Position numbers and translations under genes: made by a program. From positions 2,604,001 to 2,668,000 of the forward strand of contig NZ_CP082164.1 in assembly GCF_023101685.1 (NCBI RefSeq): a DNA stretch of 64,000 nucleotides, in the 5' to 3' direction. Positions 42,697 through 52,885 of the stretch are shown here, one piece after another (position 1 is the first letter of the stretch; each line of letters begins with the position of its first letter). Below the pieces are notes generated by a model. It did not search any database, had not been told where the DNA came from, and saw only the letters and a list, made by a program, of their open reading frames with translations. The stretch is from Bradyrhizobium sp. 186 (GTDB lineage Bacteria; Pseudomonadota; Alphaproteobacteria; Rhizobiales; Xanthobacteraceae).

Positions 42697-44349
42697 ATGG
42701 ATCAGGCTGAAATCAAGTCCAGGGAATCGAACGAAACAAATAAGACGACCCTCGACGCGGTCGTTATCGGGGCTGGCATCGCGGGTCTGTACCAGCTGCA
42801 CCGCATGCGGCAACTGGGGCTGAAGGTCCGCGCCTTCGAGGCGGGTTCCGGCGTCGGCGGAACCTGGTACTGGAATCGTTACCCCGGTGCGCGCTTCGAT
42901 TCTCAGGTCGAGGTGTACCAGTATTGGTTTTCCGAGGATTTGTACAAGGCGTGGAAGCCGAGCGAGCGGTTTCCCGCGCAGCCCGAGACCGAGCAGTGGC
43001 TGAACTTCGTCGCTGATCGCTTCGATCTCAAGAAGGACATCCAGTTCAGCACCCGGATCGAGTCCGCCACCTATCGGGAGAAAGATGGCCGCTGGGATGT
43101 GGTCACCTCCGACGGCGAACACATTGATACGCAGTATTTGCTGGCCTGCTGCGGCATGCTGTCGGCCCCGCTGAACGAGCGCTTCCCGGGCCAGTCCACC
43201 TTCAAGGGCGTGATCACCCATACCGGTCTATGGCCGAAAGGCGGCGTCGATCTCAAGGGCAAGCGCGTCGCCGTGGTGGGCACCGGAGCTACCGGCATCC
43301 AGGTCATCCAGACTATCGCGCCCGAAGTTGGGTCGATGAAGGTTTTTGTGCGCACGCCGCAGTACATCGTGCCCATGAGGAATCCGAAGTACTCGCAAGC
43401 GGACTGGGATCGCTGGAGCGGGCGGTTCAATGAGCTCAAGACCCGCGTGCGCACCACCTTCGCGGGCTTCGACTATGACTTCGAGAACCGTCCCTGGGCC
43501 GAACTGACCGCCGATGAGCGCACCGAGGTTCTGGAAAAATACTGGAACGATGGATCGCTCTCGATGTGGCTCGCGACGTTCCCGGAAATGTTCTTTGACG
43601 AGGCGGTGAGCGCGGTCGTGTCCGATTTCGTGCGGGACAAGATGCGCAAGCGGCTGCGGCATGATCCGAAGCTGTGCGATCTGCTGATTCCATCCGAAGC
43701 CGACTACGGATTCGGCACGCACCGCGTACCTCTCGAGACCAAGTATCTCGAGGTCTACCTGCAGGACAATGTTGAAGGCGTGAACTGCCGCAAGACGCCG
43801 ATCGAGCGCATCGTGCTCGAAGGCATCCAGACCTCCGACGGCAAGGTCCATGAGGTCGACATCATCATCCTGGCCGTCGGATTCGACGCCGGCTCAGGCG
43901 CTCTCAGCCGCATCGACATCCGCGGCCGCGAGGGCCGTTCGCTGAAGGACCGGTGGCACGACGATATCCGCACCGCGATGGGGCTGCAGGTGCACGGCTA
44001 TCCCAACCTGTTTACCACTGGCGCGCCGCTCGCTCCGTCCGCAGCGCTCTGCAACATGACGACTTGCCTGCAACAGCAGGTCGATTGGATCGCCGATTGC
44101 ATCGCCTACGCGCGGGAGAACGGCAAGCACGTCGTCGAAGCGACCAAGGAGTTCGAGGATAACTGGGTGAAGCATCACGACGAGACCGCGGCCGCGACCC
44201 TCGTTGTTAAAACTGACTCCTGGTACATGGGCTCGAACGTCGACGGAAAGCCGCGGCGTCTGCTGGCCTACATCGGCGGCGTCGGCAACTACAACCGGCA
44301 GTGCGACGAACTTGCGGCCAATGGCTACCAAGGCTTTGCGATGACCTGA
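42697..44349 (+). CDS. Baeyer-Villiger monooxygenase, cyclohexanone monooxygenase-like
   Basis: 550-residue flavin enzyme that inserts one oxygen next to a ketone, giving an ester or lactone, using NADPH and O2. The FAD Rossmann motif GAGIAG is near residue 24 and GVGGTWYWNRYPGARFD follows. The Baeyer-Villiger fingerprint FKGVITHTGLWP is near residue 180, and the NADPH Rossmann motif GTGATG near 202. The ATG at 42697 has GGAGAGGG upstream. Length and motifs fit class B type I enzymes. It is followed 28 bp later by a hydrolase gene that could split the ester product. The natural ketone is unknown. Confidence 0.93.
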   Translation: MDQAEIKSRESNETNKTTLDAVVIGAGIAGLYQLHRMRQLGLKVRAFEAGSGVGGTWYWNRYPGARFDSQVEVYQYWFSEDLYKAWKPSERFPAQPETEQWLNFVADRFDLKKDIQFSTRIESATYREKDGRWDVVTSDGEHIDTQYLLACCGMLSAPLNERFPGQSTFKGVITHTGLWPKGGVDLKGKRVAVVGTGATGIQVIQTIAPEVGSMKVFVRTPQYIVPMRNPKYSQADWDRWSGRFNELKTRVRTTFAGFDYDFENRPWAELTADERTEVLEKYWNDGSLSMWLATFPEMFFDEAVSAVVSDFVRDKMRKRLRHDPKLCDLLIPSEADYGFGTHRVPLETKYLEVYLQDNVEGVNCRKTPIERIVLEGIQTSDGKVHEVDIIILAVGFDAGSGALSRIDIRGREGRSLKDRWHDDIRTAMGLQVHGYPNLFTTGAPLAPSAALCNMTTCLQQQVDWIADCIAYARENGKHVVEATKEFEDNWVKHHDETAAATLVVKTDSWYMGSNVDGKPRRLLAYIGGVGNYNRQCDELAANGYQGFAMT

Positions 44350-44377
44350 TGATAACAACAACGGGAGGAAACATCCA

Positions 44378-45433
44378 ATGAGCACAAATCCCTACTACGG
44401 CCAGGATAGCCACGGCCCCTACGAGGTGATCGGAATCGGCAACTTCGAGCTTGAGGAGGGTGGCCATATTCCGGACTGCCAGCTTGCGGTGGCGACTCAC
44501 GGAACGCTGAACGCGGCGAAGGACAACGCGATCCTCGTTACGACTTGGTATTCTGGAACGAGCAAGATCATGGAGCAGGTCTACATCGGCAACGGCCGTG
44601 CGCTCGATCCGGCGAAGTATTTTATCATCGTCGTCAATCAGATCGGAAATGGCCTTTCCACCTCACCGAACAACAGCGGTGGAGCGCAGGCCGGACCGAC
44701 CTTCCCGAAAGTGCGCATTGGCGACGACGTTCGCGCCCAACACAAGCTTCTGACCGAGAAATACGGTCTGAAGAGCCTCGCGCTGGTCGTCGGCGGCTCG
44801 ATGGGCGCGCAGCAGACCTATGAGTGGGCTGTGCGCTATCCCGATTTCGTCAAGCGCGCTGCTCCGATCGCCGGCACCGCCAAGAACACCGAGCACGATT
44901 TCGTCTTCACCGAGACACTCTGCGAAGCAATTACATCCGATCCGGGGTTCAACGGCGGCAAGTACGGTTCGCCGGCCGATGTCGCCGCCGGCCTCAAGCG
45001 CCACGCCAAGCTGTGGACGGTGATGGGGTGGAGTACCGACTTCTTCCGCGAAGGCCGACACAAGGCGCTCGGCTTCGACTCGATGCAGGCCTTCATCGAT
45101 ACCTTCATGACGGGATATTTCGCGCCGATGGATCCAAACGATCTGCTGGCGATGGCGTGGAAGTGGCAACGAGGCGACGTAAGCCGCAACACCGGCGGGG
45201 ATCTCGCGTCGGCGCTCGGCCGTATCAAGGCGAAGACCTACGTGATGCCGATCAGTCACGACATGTTCTTCCCGCCGAGCGACTGCGAGCTCGAGCAGCG
45301 TCTGATCCCGGGAAGCCAGTTCCGTCCCCTGAAGAGCATCTGCGGACATCTCGGCCTGTTCGGCGTGGACCCGGAGTTGCTCGCGCAGCTTGATTCCAAT
45401 CTGAACAAGCTGCTGGCGGCGCCTGTGAATTGA
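44378..45433 (+). CDS. Alpha/beta hydrolase, homoserine O-acetyltransferase (MetX)-like
   Basis: 351-residue alpha/beta hydrolase of the MetX-like group. It opens with FELEEGGHIPDCQLAVATHGTLN, has YFIIVVNQIGNGLSTSP, the nucleophile elbow GGSMGAQQ, an acid in MPISHDMFFP and the His in ICGHLGLFG. GGAGG precedes the ATG. True MetX enzymes have a longer cap and an acceptor-binding RSW motif; here the gene follows a Baeyer-Villiger monooxygenase, so hydrolysis of the resulting ester or lactone is the more likely job. That is inferred from context. Confidence 0.85.
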   Translation: MSTNPYYGQDSHGPYEVIGIGNFELEEGGHIPDCQLAVATHGTLNAAKDNAILVTTWYSGTSKIMEQVYIGNGRALDPAKYFIIVVNQIGNGLSTSPNNSGGAQAGPTFPKVRIGDDVRAQHKLLTEKYGLKSLALVVGGSMGAQQTYEWAVRYPDFVKRAAPIAGTAKNTEHDFVFTETLCEAITSDPGFNGGKYGSPADVAAGLKRHAKLWTVMGWSTDFFREGRHKALGFDSMQAFIDTFMTGYFAPMDPNDLLAMAWKWQRGDVSRNTGGDLASALGRIKAKTYVMPISHDMFFPPSDCELEQRLIPGSQFRPLKSICGHLGLFGVDPELLAQLDSNLNKLLAAPVN

Positions 45434-45529
45434 CGCGGCGCTTGATTGATCGCCTGTTGCAGTTGACGGCGCGAACGAAAATTGTTCACGCCCTCAATCC
45501 GCGCTCGCATAGGTCGTGGGAGTCCGCCT

Positions 45530-45945
45530 GACAGGCGCCAAATTCTGGCTGAGCCTCGGGCGATTCGAGGATTATCCGCAACGATGGTGGCGGACCGCGA
45601 CAAGATCATTCGGGGCAATGCCTTGTGCCGGGCCTGGCCGGCCGCATTGGATGGAATTCCATCGACGTGGCAAGGTCGTGACGGTTGCTGTCAAAGGACG
45701 CATCATGTTCAGCGAGCTTGCCACTAAGCTTGCGGCGTACGCGTCAGGTCTCGGCATCGCGCAAACCATTGAGTTCGGCGTCGAGCCCGCTGCTCGCGCG
45801 CGGCGCGCTTGTGCAGGTGTTACCCCACTGGGCTGAGGAGCGCCTTCCGCTTTATGCCTACCACCCTCCACGTCACTTGCCGCCAGCGAAAGTGCGCGGC
45901 GTTCCTCGGTTTCCTGCTCGCGTGCTTCGCGCAACGCCCTGTGCG
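45530..45945 (+). pseudogene. Remnant of a LysR-family regulator (C-terminal part)
   Basis: The effector-domain end of a LysR protein can be read in three frames: GRPHWMEFHRRGKVVTVAV, MFSELATKLAAYASGLGIAQT, then in a second frame LVQVLPHWAEERLPLYAYHP and RHLPPAKVR, then in a third FLGFLLACFAQ. At least two indels separate them. The DNA-binding half is absent. No function remains. Confidence 0.7.
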
Positions 45946-46383
45946 CGAAAGAGGAAGCAGTCAATGCGGAAGGGCGACGCCTGACGCAGCGGGGCGGACC
46001 CACGACCGAGCGGAGCGAGCTGCTCGCAGGAACTCGGCAAAGCTGTTCCTAATCGCAAGGTCCGCCTTGGAGCGAAACTCGGAAGCAGCCGGACTAGAAC
46101 GGCTGTGTGCAAAGCGGACTATCGCAAATCTGCGATCGCCGTCATCGCTGGACAAGCCGTTGAACGAGCCGCGCGTCATTCAAAGGTCTGTCGGCCAATG
46201 GGCGTTACCGCCACCATCATATGGGCGTCGGCAGCGGGAAGAGCATGCAAATGCTGAACTTTGAAGAAAACGGCTCCATTATTTGCGAATTGTGCCTGCC
46301 TCAAACTAGCGTGCGCAGCGGGGAAACGTTACAGCGCGCGCAATGGCGGTGCGGAGCTGGATGAACCTCCGATGGATGGAGTG
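45946..46383. other. 438-bp stretch without a recognised gene
   Basis: No supported coding region. It is bounded by a LysR remnant and a broken AraC gene and has short self-complementary GC-rich words (for example CGAGCGGAGCGAGCTGCTCG near 46007) but no clear element. Confidence 0.35.
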
Positions 46384-47569
46384 ATGACTGAGGGTTATGG
46401 ACAGCGGTTTGGCGAGCGATTGCAAGTCGAAAACGCCCCCGCGATAGTTACTCGGGCATTGCGTAACGCTGATATAGCCGTCACAGAGATTCGATGTGAT
46501 AATCCGCCGTTGGAAAATGACCGGTGCTTTTCAGCGGGAAGATGCGTTTGTCATCACTTTGCACCTCCGCGATCGTCCCAATCACGAATATTGGGAGGGT
46601 GGCCGACGAGCACCGGTGTGCGACTTGCGGGCTGGCGAGACTTGTCTCCAGGACCTGAAGCGAGATCCCACCGTCCTCCTCGACAAGCCCTATCACTCTT
46701 TGGTTTTTTATCTGCCGCGTGCCGCGCTGGATGCGATCGCTGACGAGGCCAACGCGCGCAGAATTCGCGATCTGAGCTACAAGCCTGGAGCGGGCGTCAA
46801 CGACGTCGCGATGTCCGGACTCGGGAGCTTGCTGCTGCCTGCCCTTAGCCATCCCGACCAAGCTATCCAGTTGTTTATCGACCACGTCCTGTGGGCGGTC
46901 GGGGCGCATACCGCTCAGACCTATGGAGGCATGCGGCCAGTGTCGCGACCGGTCCGGGGTGGGCTCACGCCACGGCAGGAGCGAAGCGCGAAGGAGTTTC
47001 TTCGCGCCAACCTCAAGCGCAGTGTGCCGCTCAAGAAGGTAGCGCAAGAGTGCGATCTGTCAGTGGGGCATTTCTCGCGCGCCTTCCGTTGCACGATAGG
47101 GGTGGCGCCGCACAGGTGGCTAACTGAGCAGCGCATCGCGCTATCCAAGGAAAAGCTGCGCGATGGCGGTCTGTCGCTATCCGATGTGGCCGCACAGTGC
47201 GGCTTCACCGATCAAAGTCATTTCACGCGCATGTTCAACCGGATCGTCGGCGTAAGTCCAGGCGCATGGCGTCGGGCGGGAATAGAAGCAGTCGCGGTGA
47301 TCCTCTCGGTCATATCCTACGATCCGGAGAAACGCGTCATTGGCTTCAAAAATGCGACCTTCGATATCCCAGATGATGATCCCGATAATGTTGGGGTCGA
47401 AAAGACGCCGGATCTTCTTGTCGCGCGCTTCGAGATCGCTGTAGAGCTGGACGTTCTCCTCAGTGGCTTTTCGCCGCCGTTTCGCTTCGCGCCGCGCGAG
47501 CGCCGTCCCTGCAAAGAGGGCGACGATGACGACGGCCGCCGCGATCAGCCAGGTCTTGCGCTGTTCTAG
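46384..47569 (+). pseudogene. AraC-family regulator gene, frameshifted and 3'-fused to antisense DNA
   Basis: The gene starts at ATG 46384 (MTEGYGQRFGERLQVENAP, IAVTEIRCDNP). A one-base indel in the A-run at 46514-46517 shifts the frame, and the protein resumes MTGAFQREDAFVITLHLRD. The AraC domain is present with KKVAQECDLSVGHFSRAFR and LSDVAAQCGFTDQSHFTRMF up to GVSPGAWRRA at about 47277. Beyond that the frame stays open to 47569 only by reading the complementary strand of the CHASE3-PAS gene, so the true C-terminus has been lost. Confidence 0.75.
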
Positions 47570-48097
47570 CGCCTCGGCGCGCCTTTCCCGATCCACGAGC
47601 AGGAAACGCTCATTGTCCACCATCTGGTCGATTTGTGAGTGGATCTCGTCCATGCCGCGCATCATCGCCATTGCCGCCAGCCCGGACGTGCGGGCCGTCT
47701 TGAGCATGTCGTCGATCTCGCGCAGCTTTGCCGAAACGATCAGCGCCAGATGTTCGGCGCGAAGGCTCTGCAATGGATCGTTGGCTACCAGAGCCTGGAG
47801 CGTCTGGGTCTCCCGTCGCACACTTTCGTCAGAGACGCCGTAGGCCTTGACATATGCCGGGTCGAAGGTCAGCAAATACCCGCGCCTTTCGGCCTCGAGG
47901 TCGGCGATGATCGTCCGCAGCCGATCAAGCGTATCGAGCACCTGCCGGCTATGCTCGAGCGAGAGATTTGCCGCTTGCCGCTCGTGCCAATATCGGAGGG
48001 TGAGAACCCCGGTCAGGGCAAACAGCGTCAGAAGCGCCCCAACCGCCGAAACTTGCGGACGAGCAAACCACCGCAAAGAATGGGCCGGAACTGACAT
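47177..48097 (-). pseudogene. Truncated CHASE3-PAS sensor gene
   Basis: The N-terminal part of a membrane sensor is intact: a transmembrane helix (VGALLTLFALTGVLTLRY), a periplasmic CHASE3 domain (LDTLDRLRTIIADLEAERRGY, about residues 45-190), a second helix (WLIAAAVVIVALFAGTAL) and the first half of a PAS domain (NIIGIIIWDIEGRIFEANDA, FLRIVGYDRED). At about 47290 homology stops and the frame runs into the antisense of the AraC gene until 47177. The kinase domain is missing. The start could also be ATG 48157. Confidence 0.75.
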
Positions 48098-48319
48098 GGC
48101 CGTGGTTCTTCGATGCCCGCCTGACCGGTGCATCTTCTGGTGCCGACGCCAAAGCACTGCTATGATAATAGCATGGACGGGTCCGCGCAGGTGAGGCGGG
48201 AATCCGACATTCTCGATCGCGCATGTTGCACCCGCTTCGGAGTCGGTCAGTTGGCTGCGAGGGCCACAACGTCACGGGAAGCGTGTTGTGAATGACTGCC
48301 CATAGTTGGGAGCGCGAAC

Positions 48320-49696
48320 ATGGCGACAGGCGGAAACTCACTGAGCGGTCGAGCGCCGACTAGCCGGCGCACCTTCGTCAAGGGATTGGGCGTGGCGGGA
48401 GCAGCCTTGCCGGCCCTGGCCGTGCTGCCGCGGTGGAGCTTTGCCGAGGATGCCGCCGCGACCTATGCCAGCGCTTCGATCGATTGGAAACAGTTTGCCG
48501 GGCAGACGATCACGCTCGCGGGTGCGGTCCATCCGTGGTCGAATGCGATCACGCCGCTGTTGCCGGATTTCACCAAACTCACCGGCGTCAACGTCGGCAC
48601 CGACTTCCAATTGGAATCCACGTTCCTGGGCGCCCTGCCGATCAAACTCGCACGTGGCAGCAACATGCCCGACGTCTTCATGTTCCTGACTTATGGCCAG
48701 GGCATCTCGGAAGGATGGCTCGAGCCGCTGAACGCCCACTATTCCGACAGGTCGCTGACCGATCTCCGCTGGTATGACGAGAGCGACCTTCTCAAGACCG
48801 CCCGAGCCTTTCCGGTGTGGACGGACGGCGAACGCTACGCCTTTCCAATTACCTCCGAGGCTGTGACTTTGTTCGTCAACAGCGATGCGCTGGCAGCCAA
48901 GAACCTACCAGTTCCCGAGACTTTCGAAGAACTGCTTGCCACTGCGAAGGCGGTGAAGACCAATGAGATGTCGGGAATCGCCATGCGGGCGCAAGCCGGC
49001 GGCAATTCGTCGCCGGCAGCCATGAGCTACGTGTTCTCCTATGCCGGGCACATGGTCAAGGACAACAAGGCCGCTTTCGCGAGCCCCGAGGCGATCGCGG
49101 CCGTTGCGATGTACGGAGAGACCCTTAACCAAGCCGGGCCTGTCGGCGTCCGCAGCTATGAATGGTACCACGTGTTGAACGACTTCCTTCAGGGCAGGAC
49201 AGCGATGGCAATCGACAGCAGCGTCCTTGCCAGGGATATTTCCGATCCGGCGAAGAGCCGCGTCGTCAACCGGGCTGGCTTTGCTGCTTTTCCCCACCTC
49301 GACGGTCGCGCCGGCATCCCGTTCATGTCGCACTGGCAGGCGTGCATCAATGCCAAATCGCGAAATAAGCGCGCAGCTTTCTTGTTCCTGCTGTGGGCGA
49401 CAAGCAGGCCGACCTCGCTGCGGATCGCCGCGGCGGGACTGGCGACGACACGCCTGTCGGCGTGGTCGAGCGAGGCCTTCAGGCAGGCGTTCGGCCCGCA
49501 GGCCGCCGTGGCGGCGCTGACCAACTTGCAAAACGCCGATGTCGACCGTGCCAAGGCGATCCTTTTCCATCCGCAATCGAGACCCATCCAGGACGCCTTC
49601 ATGATCGGCGTCAATGAGGTGGTCTCTGGAACCAAATCGGCGAAGGATGCAATGACCGCCGCCGCCGAGAAGGCCAACGCGGCGATCCGCGGATAG
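48320..49696 (+). CDS. Extracellular solute-binding protein, family 1, with Tat signal
   Basis: 458-residue periplasmic binding protein of the carbohydrate/polyamine type (SBP_bac_1). A twin-arginine signal SRRTFVKGLGVAGAALPAL lies at about residues 15-35. The mature protein shows ITLAGAVHPWSNAITPLLPDF, ARGSNMPDVFMFLTYGQG, AFPITSEAVTLFVNSDAL and FPHLDGRAGIPFMSHW. No permease or ATPase genes are adjacent, so it is an orphan binding protein. GGGAG precedes the ATG. The ligand is unknown. Confidence 0.85.
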   Translation: MATGGNSLSGRAPTSRRTFVKGLGVAGAALPALAVLPRWSFAEDAAATYASASIDWKQFAGQTITLAGAVHPWSNAITPLLPDFTKLTGVNVGTDFQLESTFLGALPIKLARGSNMPDVFMFLTYGQGISEGWLEPLNAHYSDRSLTDLRWYDESDLLKTARAFPVWTDGERYAFPITSEAVTLFVNSDALAAKNLPVPETFEELLATAKAVKTNEMSGIAMRAQAGGNSSPAAMSYVFSYAGHMVKDNKAAFASPEAIAAVAMYGETLNQAGPVGVRSYEWYHVLNDFLQGRTAMAIDSSVLARDISDPAKSRVVNRAGFAAFPHLDGRAGIPFMSHWQACINAKSRNKRAAFLFLLWATSRPTSLRIAAAGLATTRLSAWSSEAFRQAFGPQAAVAALTNLQNADVDRAKAILFHPQSRPIQDAFMIGVNEVVSGTKSAKDAMTAAAEKANAAIRG

Positions 49697-50076
49697 CGGA
49701 GCCATCCGAGGGCTGGAAAATGGCTGGGAAACCGGGTTGGCACGCGCTTATGAAGCTTGATGCGGTCTCTACGGTTTAGCTAATTTTGGCGCAACCAGAG
49801 ATTCCTGTGGGAGGATCGGCTTCCGGCGGGCGGCCAGTCGACACCGATGACCTATGAGTCGCTCACGCAGACGTGGTAATCGGAATGACCGCTTCTGGGC
49901 CCTAAGCCGAACATCGCCCAAATCGCACTGATGTCTGTTGTTAGGGTGACATCGCACGGGGGCTGGCCGCACGTCGCGCGTCGTCGTTTACCTACTAGAA
50001 ACCATAGAAAATGATCCGATAATTTTAACGAAACAACTCGGCCGCCTCCGCGTCGGTTTGTCGGAGGGCATCGCCC
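49697..50076. other. 380-bp non-coding stretch with a dispersed repeat copy
   Basis: Contains a copy of the dispersed repeat at 49882-49914 (GGAATGACCGCTTCTGGGCC...). The rest is unremarkable; AT-richer sequence near 50005-50035 may be the promoter for the following small gene. Confidence 0.45.
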
Positions 50077-50259
50077 ATGTCAGAGCGTCGGTTCAGCGAG
50101 CAAGAAGTCCAGATCGCGCGTTATCAGCGTTTGGAGCGGGAAGTAACTGATCCACTTGCCGCGAGCCTGCTTCACGCCATTGTCGAAGAACTTGAAGCTG
50201 ATCTGCGAAGAGAACGGGACATCGGTCAGAGCTGTTGCGAGCGTAGGCCGCGCTCGTAG
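50077..50259 (+). CDS. Small hypothetical protein
   Basis: 60 residues with GGAGG about nine bases before the ATG. It begins MSERRFSEQEVQIARYQRLE and continues VTDPLAASLLHAIVEELEADL, an amphipathic helical pattern. Short proteins of this design recur in Bradyrhizobium genomes, to my recollection; the function is unknown. The 3' end is Cys/Arg-rich and may be less conserved. Confidence 0.5.
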   Translation: MSERRFSEQEVQIARYQRLEREVTDPLAASLLHAIVEELEADLRRERDIGQSCCERRPRS

Positions 50260-50488
50260 CGTCAACCGACGAGCTGCCTTGGCAACACCATCACTATGTT
50301 GGCCCCTCGCTCGTATCCTTGAGGCGACAATCGAAATGTGCAGAGCGAACCTGCCTCGATATTCGCCGCGGTGTCTGCGTCCTTGGCGTATAGAAACAGG
50401 ATGTCGCCATCGACTTCATCGAACCGTACACCTGCAAACAGGCAGTCAAAGGTCTTTGCGCCGAACGATGAGCGCGAAGCAGGATCAC

Positions 50489-50878
50489 TTAATCACGAGT
50501 ATCGGTCAGTCGCTCAATTCGGAGATGGGAGATCCTGGCGCGCCATTGCGCCTCGAAGGTGTCAAAGTCTTTCAGTGCCAAAGCTCGAGCATCTAGTGGA
50601 TTGCCAGGCTTCGCTATCACAACGCCTCTCGCTTCTCCGCTAGAACCGGGTTCGGGGGATACCTCCGTAGGCCACTCCAGCAATGATTTCGAAAGCATGG
50701 GCTTGCCCGCGTACCAGCATTTTCGTCCGTCGATGAGACGATAGGACCACCACTGCCCTTGCGGATTTGGCGGTATTGCAGCGCCGCATTGTTGCTTAGC
50801 ATGCACATTTTCTATTTCGAGCGATGAGAGCGCAGCAATGCAGACGGTCAAAGCAAATGATTGAAGCGGTTTGCTCAT
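50489..50878 (-). CDS. Hypothetical secreted protein
   Basis: 129 residues from ATG 50878. A Sec-type signal peptide (residues 1 to about 28, ending VHAK) is followed by QQCGAAIPPNPQGQWWSYRLIDGRKCWYAG, best read as two motifs: CGAAIPPNPQGQWWSYR and IDGRKCWYAG. The two Cys residues may form a disulfide. The remainder is hydrophilic. Similar small secreted proteins with a GRKCWY motif occur in rhizobia; the role is unknown. An upstream ATG at 50938 would lengthen it without adding a typical signal. Confidence 0.6.
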   Translation of the reverse strand: MSKPLQSFALTVCIAALSSLEIENVHAKQQCGAAIPPNPQGQWWSYRLIDGRKCWYAGKPMLSKSLLEWPTEVSPEPGSSGEARGVVIAKPGNPLDARALALKDFDTFEAQWRARISHLRIERLTDTRD

Positions 50879-51382
50879 GGGCGCACTCAATTGCCTCGTT
50901 GCTGCAATCGACTTACAGCAACGACCAAAGTGGGGCATTCGAGAACCACTAACCTCTCAAGGATAAGCGCATTGTCCTTGGGACGAGGCTGAAGGTATTC
51001 TTCCAGTATGAGTTGCGCTTCGCTTATCGCTTGCAGGGCGAATTGTTGATCAGTCATTGCTGCTTACTCATCGATCAAATGCGCCGAAGAAGCGAGCGAA
51101 GAGAGAAATCAAGTCAGCTTTGGGGAATATCCCCCCTCTTTTTATCAATTTTTGTTTCAGACTTGCGGTTGGCCTATGGCGTTGCCGCTGTGTCGCCTCA
51201 ATCCGTCTTCGCGATAGCCACGCGAACGCGCATGGCGAGCGGAGAGACAGCGGCGAACAAGTAAGTTCTAGGCCACCGCCCGATCTTCCTTATCCTGACT
51301 GCGCATTATGATCTTAAGCGCATCATGCGGCAACGGCCGCTGTAACGCCTTCGCCTCAGTGCACGCGCATCCAAAAGGTCGC
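50879..51382. other. 504-bp stretch without a recognised gene
   Basis: Several short frames exist on both strands but none has a convincing start or family resemblance. The right border is the IS256 element. Confidence 0.35.
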
Positions 51383-52800
51383 GAGCTATCGCCAATTTTT
51401 GGTGACGGCCGGAGCCGGTCAGGCGGCGGCGGTTGCGGGCTGACGGTCGGTCGGCTTGGCGATGACCTCGATCCCGTTGTTGAATGTCACACCGAGAACG
51501 AGTTTTGGCAACTGGTTGTGGCCATCGAGACGACGCCAATTTTTCTGGGCGCCCTCGACCAGTTTGAAGACCATCGCGAGCGCGGTCTTGTTGGATAGAC
51601 AGCCCTTCGATCGGATCGTGCGATGACGCACGGTGGCGAAGGTGCTTTCGATGGGGTTGGTCGTGCGCAGGTGTTTCCAATGCTCTGCCGGGAAGTCGTA
51701 GAAAGCCAGCAGCGTGTCTCGATCCTTGCGCAGGCAATCGGCGGCCTTCTCGTATTTCAGCGCGTAGCTCTCGATGAAGGCGTCGAACGCCAGCTCGGCT
51801 GTGGCCTTGGTTTCGGCCATCCAGATCTCCTGCAACGCGCGTTTGGCTTTCGGCTGCTGGCTCTTCGGCAGCTTGGCAAGTACGTTGGCGGTCTTGTGCA
51901 CCCAGCAGCGCTGCTCGCGCGTTTTCGGCCAGACCTCACCGGCCGCCTTCCAGAACCCGAGTGCGCCATCGGCGATGACGAGCTGCGGGGGCACGTCGAG
52001 CCCGCGCCGCTTCAGGTCGAGCAGCAGATCGCGCCAGTCGTGCGCGCTCTCACGGGCGCCATCGGTGAAGCCGACCAGTTCCTTGCGGCCCTCCGGCGTC
52101 GCGCCGATCAGCACGAGGATGCACTGCTTTTCGTCTTCGAGGCGGGCTTCGAGATGGATGCCATCAGCCCAGATGTAGACGTAGCGCTTGGCCGACAGAT
52201 CGCGCTTCTGCCACGCGCCGTGCTCGTCGAGCCAGCCGTCCTTCAGTCGGCCGATGGCGGATGCCGACAACCCGGCAGCATCCTTGCCAAGCAGCGCCGC
52301 CAGCGCTTCGGAGAAGTCGCCAGTCGAAATACCCTTCAGATATAGGATCGGCAACAGCGTTTCGATCGACTTCGAGCGGCGCATGTAGGGCGACAGGATC
52401 GACGGCGAGAACCGGATGCGGCCAGGATCGGCAGCGGCCACCTCACGATCGCGTACACGTGGCTGGCGGACGGCGACCGGACCGATGCCGGTCATCACCT
52501 CGCGCTCCGGCAGGTGACCGTGGCGGACGACGCGCTGGTGGCCGTCCCGGGTCTTCAAATCGGCATGCTGGCCGAGAAAGTCCGCGACCTCAGCCTCGAC
52601 CGCTTTGGCGAGAAGGGCACGTGCCCCGTTGCGCAAGACTTCTGTGAGTTGATCGTCGAAGATTCCTGGCTGAATCAGTTGGATGACGTTATCGTTGGAC
52701 ACGGCATATCGCTCCTTCGGTGGAGAAGTGGAGGCGTCAAGCACCCCCACGATATGCCGCCTTCCCGATTCCCGCCGTCACCAACTTTCGGCGACAGCTC
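51383..52800 (-). mobile_element. IS256-family insertion sequence
   Basis: Inverted ends GAGCTATCGCC and, nine bases in, TTGGTGACGGC (left, from 51383) match GAGCTGTCGCC and TTGGTGACGGC (right, reverse strand, from 52800). The element is 1418 bp and carries one full-length transposase gene. The 8-9 bp flanks (51374-51382 and 52801-52809) do not match, so no target duplication is visible, which suggests recombination after insertion. Confidence 0.82.
51419..52750 (-). CDS. IS256-family (mutator-type) transposase
   Basis: 443-residue DDE transposase. Signatures include [20 protein letters not shown] at the N-terminus, [14 protein letters not shown] (first Asp), [13 protein letters not shown] (second Asp), [13 protein letters not shown] and [19 protein letters not shown] (catalytic Glu). 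The frame is complete. Translation may instead begin at a GTG (VSNDNVIQL) 15 codons in. Confidence 0.9.
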   Translation of the reverse strand: MGVLDASTSPPKERYAVSNDNVIQLIQPGIFDDQLTEVLRNGARALLAKAVEAEVADFLGQHADLKTRDGHQRVVRHGHLPEREVMTGIGPVAVRQPRVRDREVAAADPGRIRFSPSILSPYMRRSKSIETLLPILYLKGISTGDFSEALAALLGKDAAGLSASAIGRLKDGWLDEHGAWQKRDLSAKRYVYIWADGIHLEARLEDEKQCILVLIGATPEGRKELVGFTDGARESAHDWRDLLLDLKRRGLDVPPQLVIADGALGFWKAAGEVWPKTREQRCWVHKTANVLAKLPKSQQPKAKRALQEIWMAETKATAELAFDAFIESYALKYEKAADCLRKDRDTLLAFYDFPAEHWKHLRTTNPIESTFATVRHRTIRSKGCLSNKTALAMVFKLVEGAQKNWRRLDGHNQLPKLVLGVTFNNGIEVIAKPTDRQPATAAA

Positions 52801-52885
52801 CCCAGAGCCTTTTAAGCAGCGCTACGTCTTTCGCACCCCAGTCCATGGCAGATATTATAGCGCTGACTGCCAGACACCGGCTAGT

